Shown piece by piece: positions 1 through 32,800 of a stretch of 64,000 bases of DNA. The translations under genes were made by a program, and so were the position numbers. Location of the stretch: NCBI RefSeq assembly GCF_030269485.1, contig NZ_BSTL01000003.1:310001-374000 (forward strand). Direction: 5' to 3'. The stretch is from Actinoplanes sp. NBRC 103695 (GTDB taxonomy: Bacteria; Actinomycetota; Actinomycetes; Mycobacteriales; Micromonosporaceae). The first letter of the stretch is position 1; each line of letters begins with the position of its first letter. The notes beneath the pieces were generated by a model. The model made no database searches. It was not told the origin of the DNA and worked only from the letters and a program-made list of their open reading frames with translations.

Positions 1-3000
1 TGGTCGCGGACGAGGCCGGCGGCGGTGGTCTCACGCGTGGCCGCGTCGCTGCCGGTGAGGTCGATACGGTGCGCCGTCACCGGTGCGGGTTCCCGGACGA
101 CCTGCTGGAGTCCCTGGCCGTCGTCTCGGAAGCCGGTTCGCAGTGGTTCGTGCCGCGCGACGATGCGGGTCAGCGCCGCATCGACGGCGGCGTGGTCGAC
201 GGGGCCGCGCAGCCGGAATCCGTACGGGCAGACGGGAAAGACCCGCTGATCGAGCAGCGAATCGCGGCTGGTGAGCATCTGCTGCTGGGCCAGCGAGATC
301 GGGGCCGGCGTGGTGCGCGAACGCGGCACGATCGGGGGCACGTCACCGGCCGGCAGGGAACCGAGCGCCTCGGCGATCCGGGCCGGCGTCCGCGCGTCGA
401 ACAGGGTACGCAACGGCAGTTCGCGGCCGAGGACGCCGCGGATGCGCGACACGACGCGGGAGGCGAGCAGGGAATGGCCGCCGAGAGCGAAGAAGTCGTC
501 GTGTACGCCCACGTCCCGCACGCCGAGCACGTCCGCGTAGATCCCGCAGACGGTGGCCTCCGTCTCGTCGCGCGGGGCGACCGGGGTGGACGAGGCCGTC
601 GACCACGTCTCCGGGGCGGGTAGCGCCCGCCGATCGGTCTTTCCGCTGGTCGTCAGCGGCAGCTCGGCCAGGACCAGGAACGCGGACGGCACCATGTAGG
701 AGGGCAGCAACGCCTCGACGTGCTCGCGCAGCTCGACGGCGAGCGTCCCGGGGTTTCCCGCGCTCACCACGTAGGCGACCAGCCGCTTCTCACCCCGGTC
801 GTCGTCCCGGACGGCGACCGCGGCCTGGGTGACGGCGGCGTGGCCGGCCAGCACCGCCTCGATCTCGCCGAGCTCGATGCGGATGCCGCGGATCTTGACC
901 TGGTTGTCGATCCGGCCGAGGAAGTCGAGGTTCCCGTCGGGCAGCCGCCGGGCGAGGTCGCCGGAGAGATACATCCGCCGTTCGGCGCCGGTTCCCTCGG
1001 TGATGAACCGCTGCTCGGTCAGTTCCGGCCGGGCCAGGTAGCCGCGGGCGAGGCCGATTCCGGAGATGCAGATCTGCCCGGGTACGCCGTCGGGAACCGG
1101 ACGCAGCGCGTCGTCGAGCAGGTGGATGCGCGTGTTGTCGATCGGCTTCCCGATCGGGGCGGTGGCCGGCCAGCTCGCGACGTCCTCGGGCAGCGTGTAG
1201 CCGGTCACCAGCTGGGTCTCCGCCGGGCCGTAGTGGTTGTGCACGCGCAGCCGGGGGCGGTGCCGGCACACCTCGCGCAGCCTGCCGTCCAGGACGAGCG
1301 GCTCGCCGCCCTGGCAGAGGTGGCGCAGCGTCGACAGGCCACTACCGTACGGGTCGACGTGCTCGAGCACCGCGCGCAGCACCGTGGTCGGCGCGTAGAC
1401 GCGGGTTATCCGGCTGTCGTCGATCCACCGGGCCAGCCGGGCGGGGTCGAGCCGGACGTCGTCGGGGGGAATGACCAGCGTGCCGCCGAGCAGCGCGGAG
1501 AAGATCTCCTGAACGGAGTAGTCGAAGGTCGCGGTGATGAACTGGGCGGTGCGGCTGTTCTCCTCGCGGCCCATCGTGTGTTCCTGCCACAGCAGCAGAT
1601 TGACGACGCAGATGCCCGGCATGAGGACGGCCTTGGGGCGGCCCGTGGACCCGGAGGTGTAGATCGCGTACGCCAGGCTGTCCCGGTCCAGCACCACGTC
1701 GGGCGCGCTGTCGGGCTGGTCGTCGAGGCCGGGATCGTCCGGGTGGACGACGTCGCGGACCTCGGAGAACCGGGATCGGTAGCCGCGCTGGGTGACGACC
1801 GCACCGATGCCGGCGTCGTCGAGGACGAAACGGGTGCGTTCGAGGGGGTGTTCGGGATCGAGGGGTACGTAGGCCGCGCCCGCCTTGAGGATGGCGAGGA
1901 TGCCCACGATCAGGTCGGCGCCACGGTCGACGCACAGACCGACGAGGGCCCCGGGCCGTACGCCTCGGGCGCACAACAGGTGCGCGAGCCGGTTGGCCCG
2001 CCGACCGAGCTCGGCATAGGTCAGCGACTCCCGATCGTCGACGACGGCGATCGCCTCCGGCGTCCGGGCCGCCGCCGATTCCAGCAATTCCGGCAACGAA
2101 TGAACCGGCAGAACACGATCCGTTTCATTCGATTCCACCCGGGTCAGTCCGGTGCCGGAACCGGGCAGGAGAGAAATCGTGGAAATCGGATCGTCCGGAT
2201 GGTCGACCGCGCCCCGGAGAACCGCCGTCACCTGATTCAGCAAATGTTTCATGCTGCTTTCGTCGAACAGTTCCCGGCGGTACCAGACATGACCGGTCAG
2301 AATGTCGGCGGCGGCGTCCTCGAAGACATGGAACTCCAGGTCCATCCGGGTGAAGAACTGATTCGTGTCGAACGGTTCCGCCGTGACGCCCGGAAGCGTG
2401 ACCGGGTTCGGCAACTGCGGCAGCAACTGGAAGAGCACCTGCACGACCGGGTTGATCGACAGGTCCCGCCGCGGTGCGATCCGCTCGACGAGCAGGTCGA
2501 ACGGCAGATCGGCGTGCGCCAGCGACGCCGTGGTGTTCGCCCGGGTGCGCAGGAGCAGCTCACGGAAGCTGGGATCGCCCGACAGGTCGCCGCGCAGCAC
2601 CACGGTGTTGACGAACATGCCGACCAGCCCCTCCACCTCCGCGCGGTTGCGGTTGGCGATCGGGGTGCCGACCAGGACGTCGTCGCTGCGCGTGTGGCGC
2701 GACAGCACCACCTGGAAGGCCGCCAGCAGCGTCATGAACAGCGTGGCGCCCGTCGACCGGCTCAGGGCCCTGGCCGCGGCCACCAGCTCCGTCGGCGGGG
2801 TCCAGGGCGCCATGCCGGCATCCGAACCGCCGGTGGCCGGTCGCGGCCGGTCGGTCGGCAGCGCGAGCACCGTCGGGGCGTCCCGGAGGTTCTCCTGCCA
2901 GTAGGACAGCCGCTTCTCCAGTTCGGCGCCGGACAGTTCGCGCCGCTCCCACTGGGCGAAGTCGGCGTACTGCACGGCGAGTTCGGGCAGATCGGCCGGC

Positions 3001-3581
3001 GTGCCGTGCAGCAGGGCGGCGTACCGGGCCGACAACTCGATCTGCAGGATGGCCAGGGACCAGCCGTCGCCGGCCACATGATGCACCGTGAGAGCCAGCA
3101 CGTGATCGTCGTCCGCGAGCCGGACCAGCAGTGCTCTCAGCACCGGACCGGCGTGCAGGTCGAAGGGTTCCGCCGTCTCGCGCCGGACCAGCTCCGCGGC
3201 GTGGTTCTCGTCCCTGGCGTCGCACCGGCGCAGGCGCACCGTCCCGGTGGGCCGGATCCGCTGGCGCGGCTCGCCGTCCTCCGCGTCGAAGACGGTCCGC
3301 AGCGCCTCGTGCCGGCCGGCGACCAGGCCGAGCGCCCGTTCCAGGACCGTGCTGTCGAGGGCGCCCCGGAGCCGGTGTACCAGCGGCAGGTTGTAGGCGT
3401 TGCTGTCGGGCGCGAGCTGCTGCATGAGCCACAGACGTTGCTGCGCGAAGGACGCCGGTAGCGGTCCGGTCCGATCCGCGGGCGGGATGCTGTTCCGCGC
3501 GGGCCGGCGGCGCTGCCGCTCCGCCCGCGAAACCGCGAATCTCGATTTATCTGGCCTGGGGTGGGGACTATTAGAAGCCAT
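1..3581 (-). CDS. NRPS, C-A-T-C, pipecolate-incorporating (RapP/FkbP-like), 3' end outside window
   Basis: Nonribosomal peptide synthetase predicted to add an amino acid to the finished polyketide chain and release it by cyclisation. In order: a condensation domain at about residues 42-470 with the active-site HHVAGDG near residue 165; an adenylation domain at about 490-1000 with TSGSTGRPK and YGPAET; a carrier domain with GGHSLL (Ser1037); then a second condensation domain starting near residue 1090 and cut by the window edge. This C-A-T-C order is that of RapP and FkbP. I read the specificity residues as DYQVCGHLVK. This shares Asp-aromatic-Gln, the Gly and the final VK with the pipecolate code I remember for FkbP, and is also proline-like. 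The ATG at 3581 follows GGAGAGG. The N-terminus shows no coiled-coil docking helix. The gene diverges from the PKS, so more biosynthetic genes should lie further left. Confidence 0.9.
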   Translation of the reverse strand, partial: MASNSPHPRPDKSRFAVSRAERQRRRPARNSIPPADRTGPLPASFAQQRLWLMQQLAPDSNAYNLPLVHRLRGALDSTVLERALGLVAGRHEALRTVFDAEDGEPRQRIRPTGTVRLRRCDARDENHAAELVRRETAEPFDLHAGPVLRALLVRLADDDHVLALTVHHVAGDGWSLAILQIELSARYAALLHGTPADLPELAVQYADFAQWERRELSGAELEKRLSYWQENLRDAPTVLALPTDRPRPATGGSDAGMAPWTPPTELVAAARALSRSTGATLFMTLLAAFQVVLSRHTRSDDVLVGTPIANRNRAEVEGLVGMFVNTVVLRGDLSGDPSFRELLLRTRANTTASLAHADLPFDLLVERIAPRRDLSINPVVQVLFQLLPQLPNPVTLPGVTAEPFDTNQFFTRMDLEFHVFEDAAADILTGHVWYRRELFDESSMKHLLNQVTAVLRGAVDHPDDPISTISLLPGSGTGLTRVESNETDRVLPVHSLPELLESAAARTPEAIAVVDDRESLTYAELGRRANRLAHLLCARGVRPGALVGLCVDRGADLIVGILAILKAGAAYVPLDPEHPLERTRFVLDDAGIGAVVTQRGYRSRFSEVRDVVHPDDPGLDDQPDSAPDVVLDRDSLAYAIYTSGSTGRPKAVLMPGICVVNLLLWQEHTMGREENSRTAQFITATFDYSVQEIFSALLGGTLVIPPDDVRLDPARLARWIDDSRITRVYAPTTVLRAVLEHVDPYGSGLSTLRHLCQGGEPLVLDGRLREVCRHRPRLRVHNHYGPAETQLVTGYTLPEDVASWPATAPIGKPIDNTRIHLLDDALRPVPDGVPGQICISGIGLARGYLARPELTEQRFITEGTGAERRMYLSGDLARRLPDGNLDFLGRIDNQVKIRGIRIELGEIEAVLAGHAAVTQAAVAVRDDDRGEKRLVAYVVSAGNPGTLAVELREHVEALLPSYMVPSAFLVLAELPLTTSGKTDRRALPAPETWSTASSTPVAPRDETEATVCGIYADVLGVRDVGVHDDFFALGGHSLLASRVVSRIRGVLGRELPLRTLFDARTPARIAEALGSLPAGDVPPIVPRSRTTPAPISLAQQQMLTSRDSLLDQRVFPVCPYGFRLRGPVDHAAVDAALTRIVARHEPLRTGFRDDGQGLQQVVREPAPVTAHRIDLTGSDAATRETTAAGLVRD

Positions 3582-3638
3582 TCACCTCTCCGGATTTCTG
3601 CATCCCGAATGTCAGCAGACACCGGGGTCGCATCCGAC

Positions 3639-3703
3639 GCAACCCCCTAGGTTCCCGGCCTGCTCAGCCGGGCCTAGGGGGGTGATCAACCTAGGGGGTC
3701 GCA
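3639..3703. promoter_or_regulatory. Array of three CCTAGGGGG elements between NRPS and PKS genes (probable LAL operator)
   Basis: The 201-bp divergent region holds GCAACCCCCTAGGTT (3639-3653) and, inverted, AACCTAGGGGGTCGC (3689-3703), which match at 14 of 15 positions once one is reverse-complemented. A third copy, CCTAGGGGGG, lies between them at 3673-3682. The same element recurs in the chorismatase/cyclodeaminase divergent region and nowhere else that I noticed. It agrees with the CTAGGGGGTTGC core I remember for LAL regulators of FK506/rapamycin-type clusters. The RapH-like gene at 33780 is the obvious candidate binder. A possible -10 for the PKS is TATCGT at 3733-3738. Confidence 0.75.
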
Positions 3704-3782
3704 CGGTATGGCGAACGCCGAAGCGCGCCTGCTATCGTCCGAATCGGATCGTGGATAGCGCATTTCGCCGAAAGGTGTTTCC

Positions 3783-23869
<20,087 letters not shown>

Positions 23870-23873
<4 letters not shown>

Positions 23874-26800
23874 GCGACGACCAGATCGTCGACGCGTTGC
23901 GGATGTCGATCAAGGAGAACACCCGGCTCCGCAAGGCCAACGCCACCCTGCAGGCCGCCCTGGACGAGCCGCTGGCGATCGTGGGCATGGCGTGCCGGCT
24001 GCCCGGAGGCGTTTCCTCTCCGGAGGATCTGTGGCGGCTGGTCGAGTCGGGCACGGATGCGACCTCCGGCTTCCCGGCCGACCGTGGCTGGGCTGATTCT
24101 TCGATGCGGGGCGGGTTTCTCGATGCCGCCGCCGATTTCGACGCCGCGTTCTTCGGGATCAGCCCGCGTGAGGCCCTCGCCATGGATCCGCAGCAGCGGC
24201 TGGTGCTGGAAGCGTCCTGGGAAGCCTTCGAACGGGCCGGCATCGAGCCAGGATCGGTGCGTGGCAGCGACACCGGGGTGTTCATGGGCGCGTTCTCCGG
24301 AGGGTACGGTGTCGGCGCCGACCTGGGAGGTTTCGGCGTCACCGCGGGCGCGGTCAGCGTGCTCTCGGGCCGGGTCTCCTACCTCTTCGGCCTGGAAGGT
24401 CCCGCGGTCACCGTCGACACCGCATGCTCGTCGTCGCTGGTCGCCCTGCATCAGGCCGGGCATGCGTTGCGGCAGGGGGAGTGCTCCCTGGCGCTGGTGG
24501 GCGGTGTCACGGTGATGTCCACGCCGGACATCTTCGTGGAGTTCTCCCGCCAGGGCGGGCTGGCGTCCGACGGCCGGTGCAAGGCGTTCGCGGACACCGC
24601 CGACGGTACGAGCTGGTCCGAAGGCGTCGGTGTGCTCGTGGTCGAGCGCCTCTCCGACGCCCGCGCAAAAGGCCACCAGGTGCTCGCGCTCGTACGAGGG
24701 TCGGCGGTCAACCAGGACGGGGCCTCCAACGGCTTGACCGCACCCAACGGGCCGTCGCAGCAGCGGGTGATCCAGGCCGCCCTGGCCAGCGCCGGTCTGA
24801 CCACCGCCGAGGTGGACGTCGTGGAGGCGCACGGCACCGGTACCCGGCTCGGCGACCCGATCGAGGCCCAGGCCGTGATCGCCACCTATGGCCGCGACCG
24901 TGAACGGCCGGTGTTGCTGGGATCGCTGAAATCGAACGTGGGCCACACCCAGGCGGCCTCCGGCGTGTCGGGCGTGATCAAGATGGTCATGGCTTTGCGG
25001 CACGGCGTCGTGCCGCGCACCCTGCATGTGGAAGAGCCTTCCCGGCACGTCGACTGGACCGCGGGCGCCGTGCACCTGGTGACGGAGAACCAGCTCTGGC
25101 CGGACACGGGACGGCCGCGCCGCGCGGCTGTGTCGTCATTCGGGGTGAGCGGTACCAATGCCCACGTCATCGTGGAGGGCGTACCCGAAGAGCCGGCGCA
25201 CCCCGAGGATTCTTCGGAGCTGGCGCCGCTGGTGATCTCGGCCAAGACGCCGGCCGCGCTGTCGCAGATCGAGGACCGGCTGCGCGCCTATCTGGCGGCC
25301 AGGCCGGAGGCGAGTCTGGCGGCGGTGGCGTCGACGCTGGCCGAAACGAGATCGTTGTTCGAGCACCGCGCGGTCCTGCTGGGCGGCGACGTGGTCAGAG
25401 GCGTTGCCGAGCCCAACCCGCGAGTGGTGTTCGTGTTCTCCGGCCAAGGCTCTCAGCGTGCCGGTATGGGCGATGAGCTGGCGGCTGCGTTCCCGGTTTT
25501 CGCGAAGATCCGTCAGCAGGTGTCGGATCTACTCGATGTTCCGGATCTGCCAGTGGACGACACTGGTCATGCGCAGCCGGCTTTGTTTGCGTTGCAGGTT
25601 GCGTTGTTCGGTCTTCTTGAATCTTGGGGGGTACGGCCGGATGCGTTGATCGGGCACAGCATTGGTGAGCTCGCGGCTGGTTATGTGTCTGGGATCTGGT
25701 CGTTGGAGGATGCCTGCACGTTGGTGTCGGCCCGTGCGAGGTTGATGCAGGCGCTGCCATCGGGTGGGGTGATGGTCGCTGTCCCGGTGTCTGAGCAGCA
25801 GGCCAGGTCGGTGCTGACTGATGGGGTGGAGATCGCCGCGGTCAACGGGCCGTCTTCGGTGGTGCTCTCGGGTGATGAGGCGGCGGTGTTGCGGGCGGCG
25901 GCCGCGTTGGGTGGCCGATCGAAGCGCCTGGCCACCAGTCACGCCTTTCACTCGGCGCGGATGGAACCCATGCTCGACGAGTTCCGGGCGGTCGCTGAGC
26001 AGCTCACCTATCAGACGCCCCGGATTCCGTTGGCCGTCGGGGACGGTCCTGAGTATTGGGTGCGGCAGGTTCGTGAGACGGTGCGGTTCGGTGACCAGGT
26101 CGCCGCCCATGACGGTGCGGTTTTTGTTGAGCTAGGCCCCGAAGGGACCTTGGCGGGGTTGATCGACGGTGTCGCGATGTTGGACCGTGAGGATGAGGCG
26201 CGGGCCGCGCTCACCGCCTTGGCGGAACTGCATGTGCGGGGTGTGAAGGTTGACTGGCCGTTAGCGTCCGGGCGGCGGGCACTGGACCTGCCGACCTACG
26301 CGTTCCAGCGGGAGCGGTATTGGGCGGAGGCGGCCCGGTCGCCCGGGGACGTGTCCGGGTTGGGGCTGACGGTGGTGCGGCATCCGTTGCTGGGCGTGGC
26401 GACCGCGTTGCCGGGCTCGGGCGGTGATGGTGTGGTGTTGACCGGGCGGGTGTCGCTGGCCACGCATGGCTGGTTGGCGGATCATGCGGTGCGGGGCAGT
26501 GTGTTGTTGCCTGGTACCGGGTTTGTGGAGCTGGTGCTGCGGGCGGCTGCCGAGGTCGGTTGTGATGTTGTGGATGAGCTGGTGATCGAGAGCCCGCTGG
26601 TGCTCCCGGAGGCCGGGAGTGTCCAGTTGTCGGTCTCCGTTGACGGCGCCGCGGTGACCGTCTTCTCCCGGACGGAAGACGCCTGGACCCGGCATGCCAC
26701 GGCCACGATCAGTACCTCCCAGCGCCCGGCCACGCCGTCGGAATTCCCTGTGTGGCCACCGGCTGAGCGCGTCGATGTCTCCGATCTCTACGACCGCCTG

Positions 26801-29800
26801 GCCGCCATCGGGTACGAGTACGGGCCCGCGTTCCAGGGTTTGCGGGCGGCGTGGCGCGAGGGGGACACCGTCTACGCCGAGGTGGTCCTCGACGAGCGGC
26901 AGGCGCCGGACGCGGAACGGTTCGTGCTGCATCCCGCGCTACTGGACGCTGCCTTGCACGCCTGCATGCTGCATGTTCCGGAGGCGCGGCAGGAGCTGCG
27001 GCTGCCGTTCTCGTGGAACGGCGTCCACGTTCACACCGCCGGCCCGACCATGCTGCGCGTGGCGGTGACACCGGTGCAGGACGGCTGGAACGTCCGGGTC
27101 GCCGATGAGAACGGCCTTCCCGTGGCGACCATCGGCTCGCTGATCACCCGGCCGGTCAGCACCGAAGACCTCTTCACCGTGTCCTGGACCGAGATCGCTG
27201 TCCCTGAAGAGTCGCCGATCCCCGACGCGGCGGTGATCACCTGCCACCCTGACGGTGACGATGACCCGTTGGCGCAGACCCGCCGTCTGACCACTCTGAC
27301 TTTGCAAGCCATCCACAACGCGCTGACCGCCGACCACACCCTGATCGTGCACACCGGAACCGGACTGTCCTCCGCCGCCGTATCAGGTCTGGTCCGTTCC
27401 GCGCAGTCGGAGCATCCCGGCCGATTTGTCCTGGTGGAAAGCGATGAGCATGTAGACCCGGAGCAGTTGGCTGCGACCGTCGGCTTGGACGAACCACGGC
27501 TGCGGTACCTCAACGGCCGGTGGGAAGTACCGCGGCTGATCCGGGTCACCGCCGGGCCTTCACAGACAGCCGCCTGGGATCCCGATGGCACGGTGGTGAT
27601 CACCGGCGCTTCCGGCGGACTCGCCGGCATCCTCGCCCGGCACCTGGTGGCGGAGCGTGGGGTGCGTCGTCTCCTGCTGCTGTCGCGCACCGCCCCGGCC
27701 GGTATCGAGGAGCTGGACGCCCACGTCGACGCCATCTGCTGCGACGTCTCGGACCGGGCCGCCCTGGTGCAGGCCCTCGCGCAGGTGTCACCGCGACACC
27801 CGCTGACCGCGGTGATCCACACCGCTGGGGTGGTGGACGACGGGGTCATCGAATCACAGACCCCGCAACGCCTCGACACCGTTCTGCGACCCAAGGCTGA
27901 CGGCGCCTGGCACCTGCATGAGCTCACCGCGGGCAGCAACCTCGCCGCATTCATCATGTACTCCTCCGCCGCCGCAGTACTCGGCTCCCCAGGCCAAGGC
28001 AACTACGCGGCGGCCAACGCCTTCCTCGACGCCCTCGCCGAACACCGCCACGCCGACGGCCTGCCCGCACTGTCCCTGGCCTGGGGCACGTGGGAAGACA
28101 CCAAGGGGCTGACCGCCCAGCTCACCGACACGTGGCGAGAACGGCTGCGGCGCAGCGGCCTGAAGGCCATCACCGCCGAACACGGCATGCACCTGTTCGA
28201 CACCGCTTCCGGCCACGACCAGCCACTCCTGGTCGCCGCGCCGATGAACCCGACGCCCGACGCCGAAGTTCCCGCGTTGCTGCGATCGATACACCGCCCC
28301 GTCGCCCGCCGCGCCCCGGCTGTCGACCCCGGCCTGACACCCGCCGAACGCGAACAAGCCCTGCTCAAGACCGTCCGCGACAGCGCGGCCCTGGTACTGG
28401 GCTACCCCGACGCCATCCCCGCCACAGGCTCATTCAAAGACCTCGGCATCGACTCACTGACCGCAGTCGAACTACGCAACAACCTCGCCAAAACCACCGG
28501 CCTACGGCTACCCGCAACCCTGGTCTTCGACTACCCGACCCCCGCCACCCTCGCCACCCGGCTGAGCGAACTACTCACCGGCAGCACACCCACCCCAGCA
28601 CGCCGACCCGCGACGACCGTGACCCACGACGAACCCTTGGCCATCGTCGGCATGGCCTGCCGACTGCCCGGCGGCGTCTCCACCCCGGAAGACCTGTGGC
28701 GGCTGGTCGAGTCCGGCACCGACGCGATCGCGCCGTTTCCCACCGATCGGGGCTGGGACGTCGAGGGTCTGTTCGATCCGGATCCGGATGCGGCCGGTAA
28801 GTCGTACTGCGTGCGGGGCGGTTTCCTCGATGCGGTGGCCGATTTCGACGCGTCGTTCTTCGGGATCAGCCCGCGCGAGGCCCTCGCGATGGATCCGCAG
28901 CAGCGGCTGATCCTCGAAGCATCATGGGAAGCCTTCGAACGAGCCGGCATCAACCCGGCCGACGCCCGCGGAACCGACACCGGCGTGTTCATGGGCGCGT
29001 TCACCAGTGGCTACGGCGCCGACCTCGAGGGCTTCGGCGGGACCGCGGGCGCGATGAGTGTCCTGTCCGGCCGGGTGTCGTACTTCTTCGGTCTGGAAGG
29101 CCCCGCGGTGACAGTCGATACGGCGTGTTCGTCGTCGCTGTTCGCGTTGCACCAGGCCGGTTATGCCCTGCGCCAGGGCGAATGCTCGATGGCCCTGGTC
29201 GGCGGGGTCACCGTGATGGCCACACCGCGGACCTTCGTGGAGTTCTCGCGCCAGCGCGGTCTGGCCGCTGACGGCCGGTGCAAGGCCTTCGGCGACACCG
29301 CGGACGGTACGGGTTGGTCCGAAGGCGTTGGCGTGCTCCTCGTCGAGCGGCTGTCGGACGCCCAAGCGAAAGGCCACCGGGTCCTGGCTGTCGTGCGCGG
29401 CTCGGCGGTCAACCAGGACGGGGCGTCCAACGGCCTGACCGCCCCCAACGGGCCCTCCCAGCAACGCGTCATCCAGGCCGCACTCCACAACGCCCACCTG
29501 ACCCCAGCCGACGTGGACGTGGTCGAGGCCCACGGCACGGGTACGACCCTGGGCGACCCGATCGAGGCTCAGGCGGTGATCGCCACCTACGGCCAGGACC
29601 GAGACCAACCCCTGTTGCTCGGGTCGCTGAAGTCGAACGTCGGCCACACCCAGGCGGCTGCCGGGGTCTCCGGTGTCATCAAGATGGTGATGGCCTTGCA
29701 GCACGGGGTGGTGCCGCGAACGCTGCATGTGGATGAGCCGTCACGGCACGTCGACTGGACGGCCGGCGCCGTTCAGCTGATCACCGAGAATCAGGGGTGG

Positions 29801-32800
29801 CCGGACACTGGCCGCCCGCGCCGGGCGGGCGTGTCCGCGTTCGGGGTCAGTGGCACCAACGCCCACGTCATCCTCGAAGGCCCACCCACTCAGCCCCCAG
29901 CCACCGCCCCGCAGGAGCCGGCGCCGTTGGTCATCTCCGCGAAGACACCGGCGGCGTTGGCCGACTACGAGGGCCGCCTGCGTGCTTACCTGGCCGCCAC
30001 ACCGGGCACCGACGCGCGGGCGCTGGTGGTGACACGGTCGTTGTTCGAGCACCGCGCCGTGCTGCTGGGCGACGACACGGTTACCGGCACCGCAATTGCG
30101 GATCTGCGGGTGGTGTTTGTGTTCCCGGGTCAGGGCTGGCAGTGGCTTGGTATGGGCGCCGCATTGCGGGGGTCGTCGGTGGTGTTCGCCGAACGGATGG
30201 CCGAGTGTGCGGCGGCGTTGAGTGAGTTCGTCGACTGGGACCTGTTTACTGTGCTGAACGATCCGGCGGTGGTGGATCGGGTTGATGTGGTGCAGCCAGC
30301 CTGCTGGGCGGTGATGGTGTCGCTGGCTGCGGTGTGGCAGGCCGCTGGTGTGCGCCCGGATGCGGTGGTTGGTCACTCTCAGGGTGAGATCGCCGCCGCG
30401 TGTGTGGCGGGTGCGATCTCGCTGCGGGATGCGGCGCGGGTTGTGGCGCTGCGCAGTCGTTTGATCGGTGAGCGGTTGGCGGGTCAGGGTGCGATGGCGT
30501 CGGTGACGTTGCCCGCTGATCAGATCGTCCTCGCTGACGGGGTTTGGATCGCCGCGCACAACGGTCCTGCGTCGACGGTGATCGCCGGTAGTGCGGACGC
30601 GGTGGAACAGATGCTGGGAGACCGGGTCCGGAAGATCGCGGTGGATTACGCCTCCCACACCCCACACGTCGAACAGATCCAGACCGAACTGCTCGACATC
30701 ACCGCCGGCATCGGCTCGCAGGCGCCTGTCATCCCGTGGTTCTCCACCGTCGACGGGTCCTGGATCGACGCCCCGCTGGATGCCGACTACTGGTATCGCA
30801 ACCTGCGTCAACCGGTCGGCTTCCACCCCGCCGTGGAAACCTTGCAGACACTCGGTGAAACCGTGTTCGTCGAGGTCAGCGCCAGCCCGGCGTTGCTACC
30901 GGCGATGGATGATGCGGTCACGGTTGCCACGTTGCGTCGTGATGACGGGGCCATCAGCCGGATGTATACCGCGCTCGCTGAGGCCCACGTCCACGGCGTG
31001 AACGTCGACTGGGCGGCGGTTCTGGGCATTGCTACCCGGCACGTGGGTGATCTTCCGACGTACGCGTTCCAACGTCAGCGCTATTGGGCCGACGCGGCCC
31101 GCGCGGGCGAGCCCATGCTGAGCTCGATCATCGAACTGCCCGGCACCGACGGTGTGCTGCTCACCGGCCGGCTATCACTGTCCACCCATCCCTGGCTGGC
31201 CGACCACCAGATCCGCGGCAATATCCTGCTGCCCGGCACCGCCTTCGTCGAACTCGTGACCCGTGCCGCCGCTGAGGTCGGCTGCGAGATGATCGACGAA
31301 CTGGTGACCGAGACACCGCTCGTGCTGCCGCCCACCGGAAGCGTGCAGCTCTCGGTGTCGGTCACCGGCGACACGGTCACCGTGTACTCGAAGGGGGACG
31401 ACACCAGCGACTGGACCCGGCATGTCACCGCCACCATCAGCACCTCCCCGCCCACAGCGGTCCCACCCGATTCCGTCGTCTGGCCGCCGGCCGAGGCCGA
31501 GCCGATCGACGTCACCGACTTCTACCCCCGGCTGACCACCGACGGCTACCACTACGGACCCGCCTTCCAAGGCCTGCAAGCCGCATGGCGCCACCACGAC
31601 ACCATCTACGCCGACATCAGCCTCGCCGAAGCGCAGGTCTCGGAAGCGTCCCGGTACGCCGTACACCCCGCCCTGCTCGACGCCGCCCTGCACGCCTGCA
31701 TGCTGCACGCGACTGACACCCCACCGGAAGTACGGCTGCCGTTCTCCTGGAACCGGATCCACGTCCACGCCGCCGGCTCGACCAGCCTGCGCGTCGCCGT
31801 GACACCCGAGGAAGACGGCTGGAACGTCCGAGCCGTCGACCACACCGGCCGCCCGGTCGTCACCATCGACACGCTTGTCACCCGACCGGTCACCGCCGAG
31901 CCCGACGACCTGCTCACCCTCACCTGGACCGAAATCGGGGACCCCGGACGACCGAGCCTCACCGTCGGCCGCTTCGAGGACGACCGTTCCCCGGCCCCTG
32001 AGGTGGTGGTCTTCTCGGCCCACCCCGACAGCGACGACCCGCTTGCGCAGGCCCGCGCCCTGACCGCCAGGACCCTGGAGGCGATCCGGACGTGGCTGAC
32101 CGCCGAGCGCTTCGCCGACAGCACCCTGATCGTGCACACCGGAACCGGCCTCGCCGCCGCCACGGTCTCCGGCCTGGTGCGATCCGCCCAATCGGAGCAC
32201 CCGGGCCGCATCGTCCTGGTCGAAGGCGATGAGCCCGTGGAGCTGGAACAACTGGCCGGGACCGCCGGGCTGGACGAGCCGCGGCTCCGCGTCACCGGCG
32301 GCCGATGGGAGGTGCCACGGCTGGTCCGCGCCACGTCCGGACCTGGAGCGGCCTGGGATCCGGACGGCACGGTGCTGATCACGGCCGACTCCGCGGGACT
32401 GGCCACCGTCCTCATCCGGCACCTGGTGGCCGAGAACCAGGCCCGCCACGTGTTGCTGATCTCGCCCGGCGCTCCGGACGAGACGTTCGGCGCCCACGTC
32501 GAGACGGTCACCTGCGACCTCTCCGATCGCGCCGCGCTGGAGCGGGCACTCGAGAAGGTGTCTCCCGAGCATCCGCTCACCGCCGTGATCCATACCGCCG
32601 GCGTGCTGGACGACGGCGTCGTCGAGTCGCAGACCGCGCAGCGGCTGGACGCCGTCCTGCGGCCCAAGGCCGACGCCGCCTGGCACCTGCACGAGCTCAC
32701 CCGGGACAGCGCGCTCGCCGCGTTCGTCCTGTACTCCTCGGCCGCGGCCCTGCTGGGCGCTCCCGGACAGAGCACCTATGCGGCGGCCAACGCGTTCCTG

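Noticed and set aside
720..3461. Long plus-strand open frame of over 900 codons across the NRPS region
   Set aside because: The minus strand reads as a complete C-A-T-C synthetase with all core motifs; the plus frame is a high-GC antisense shadow without any recognisable domain.
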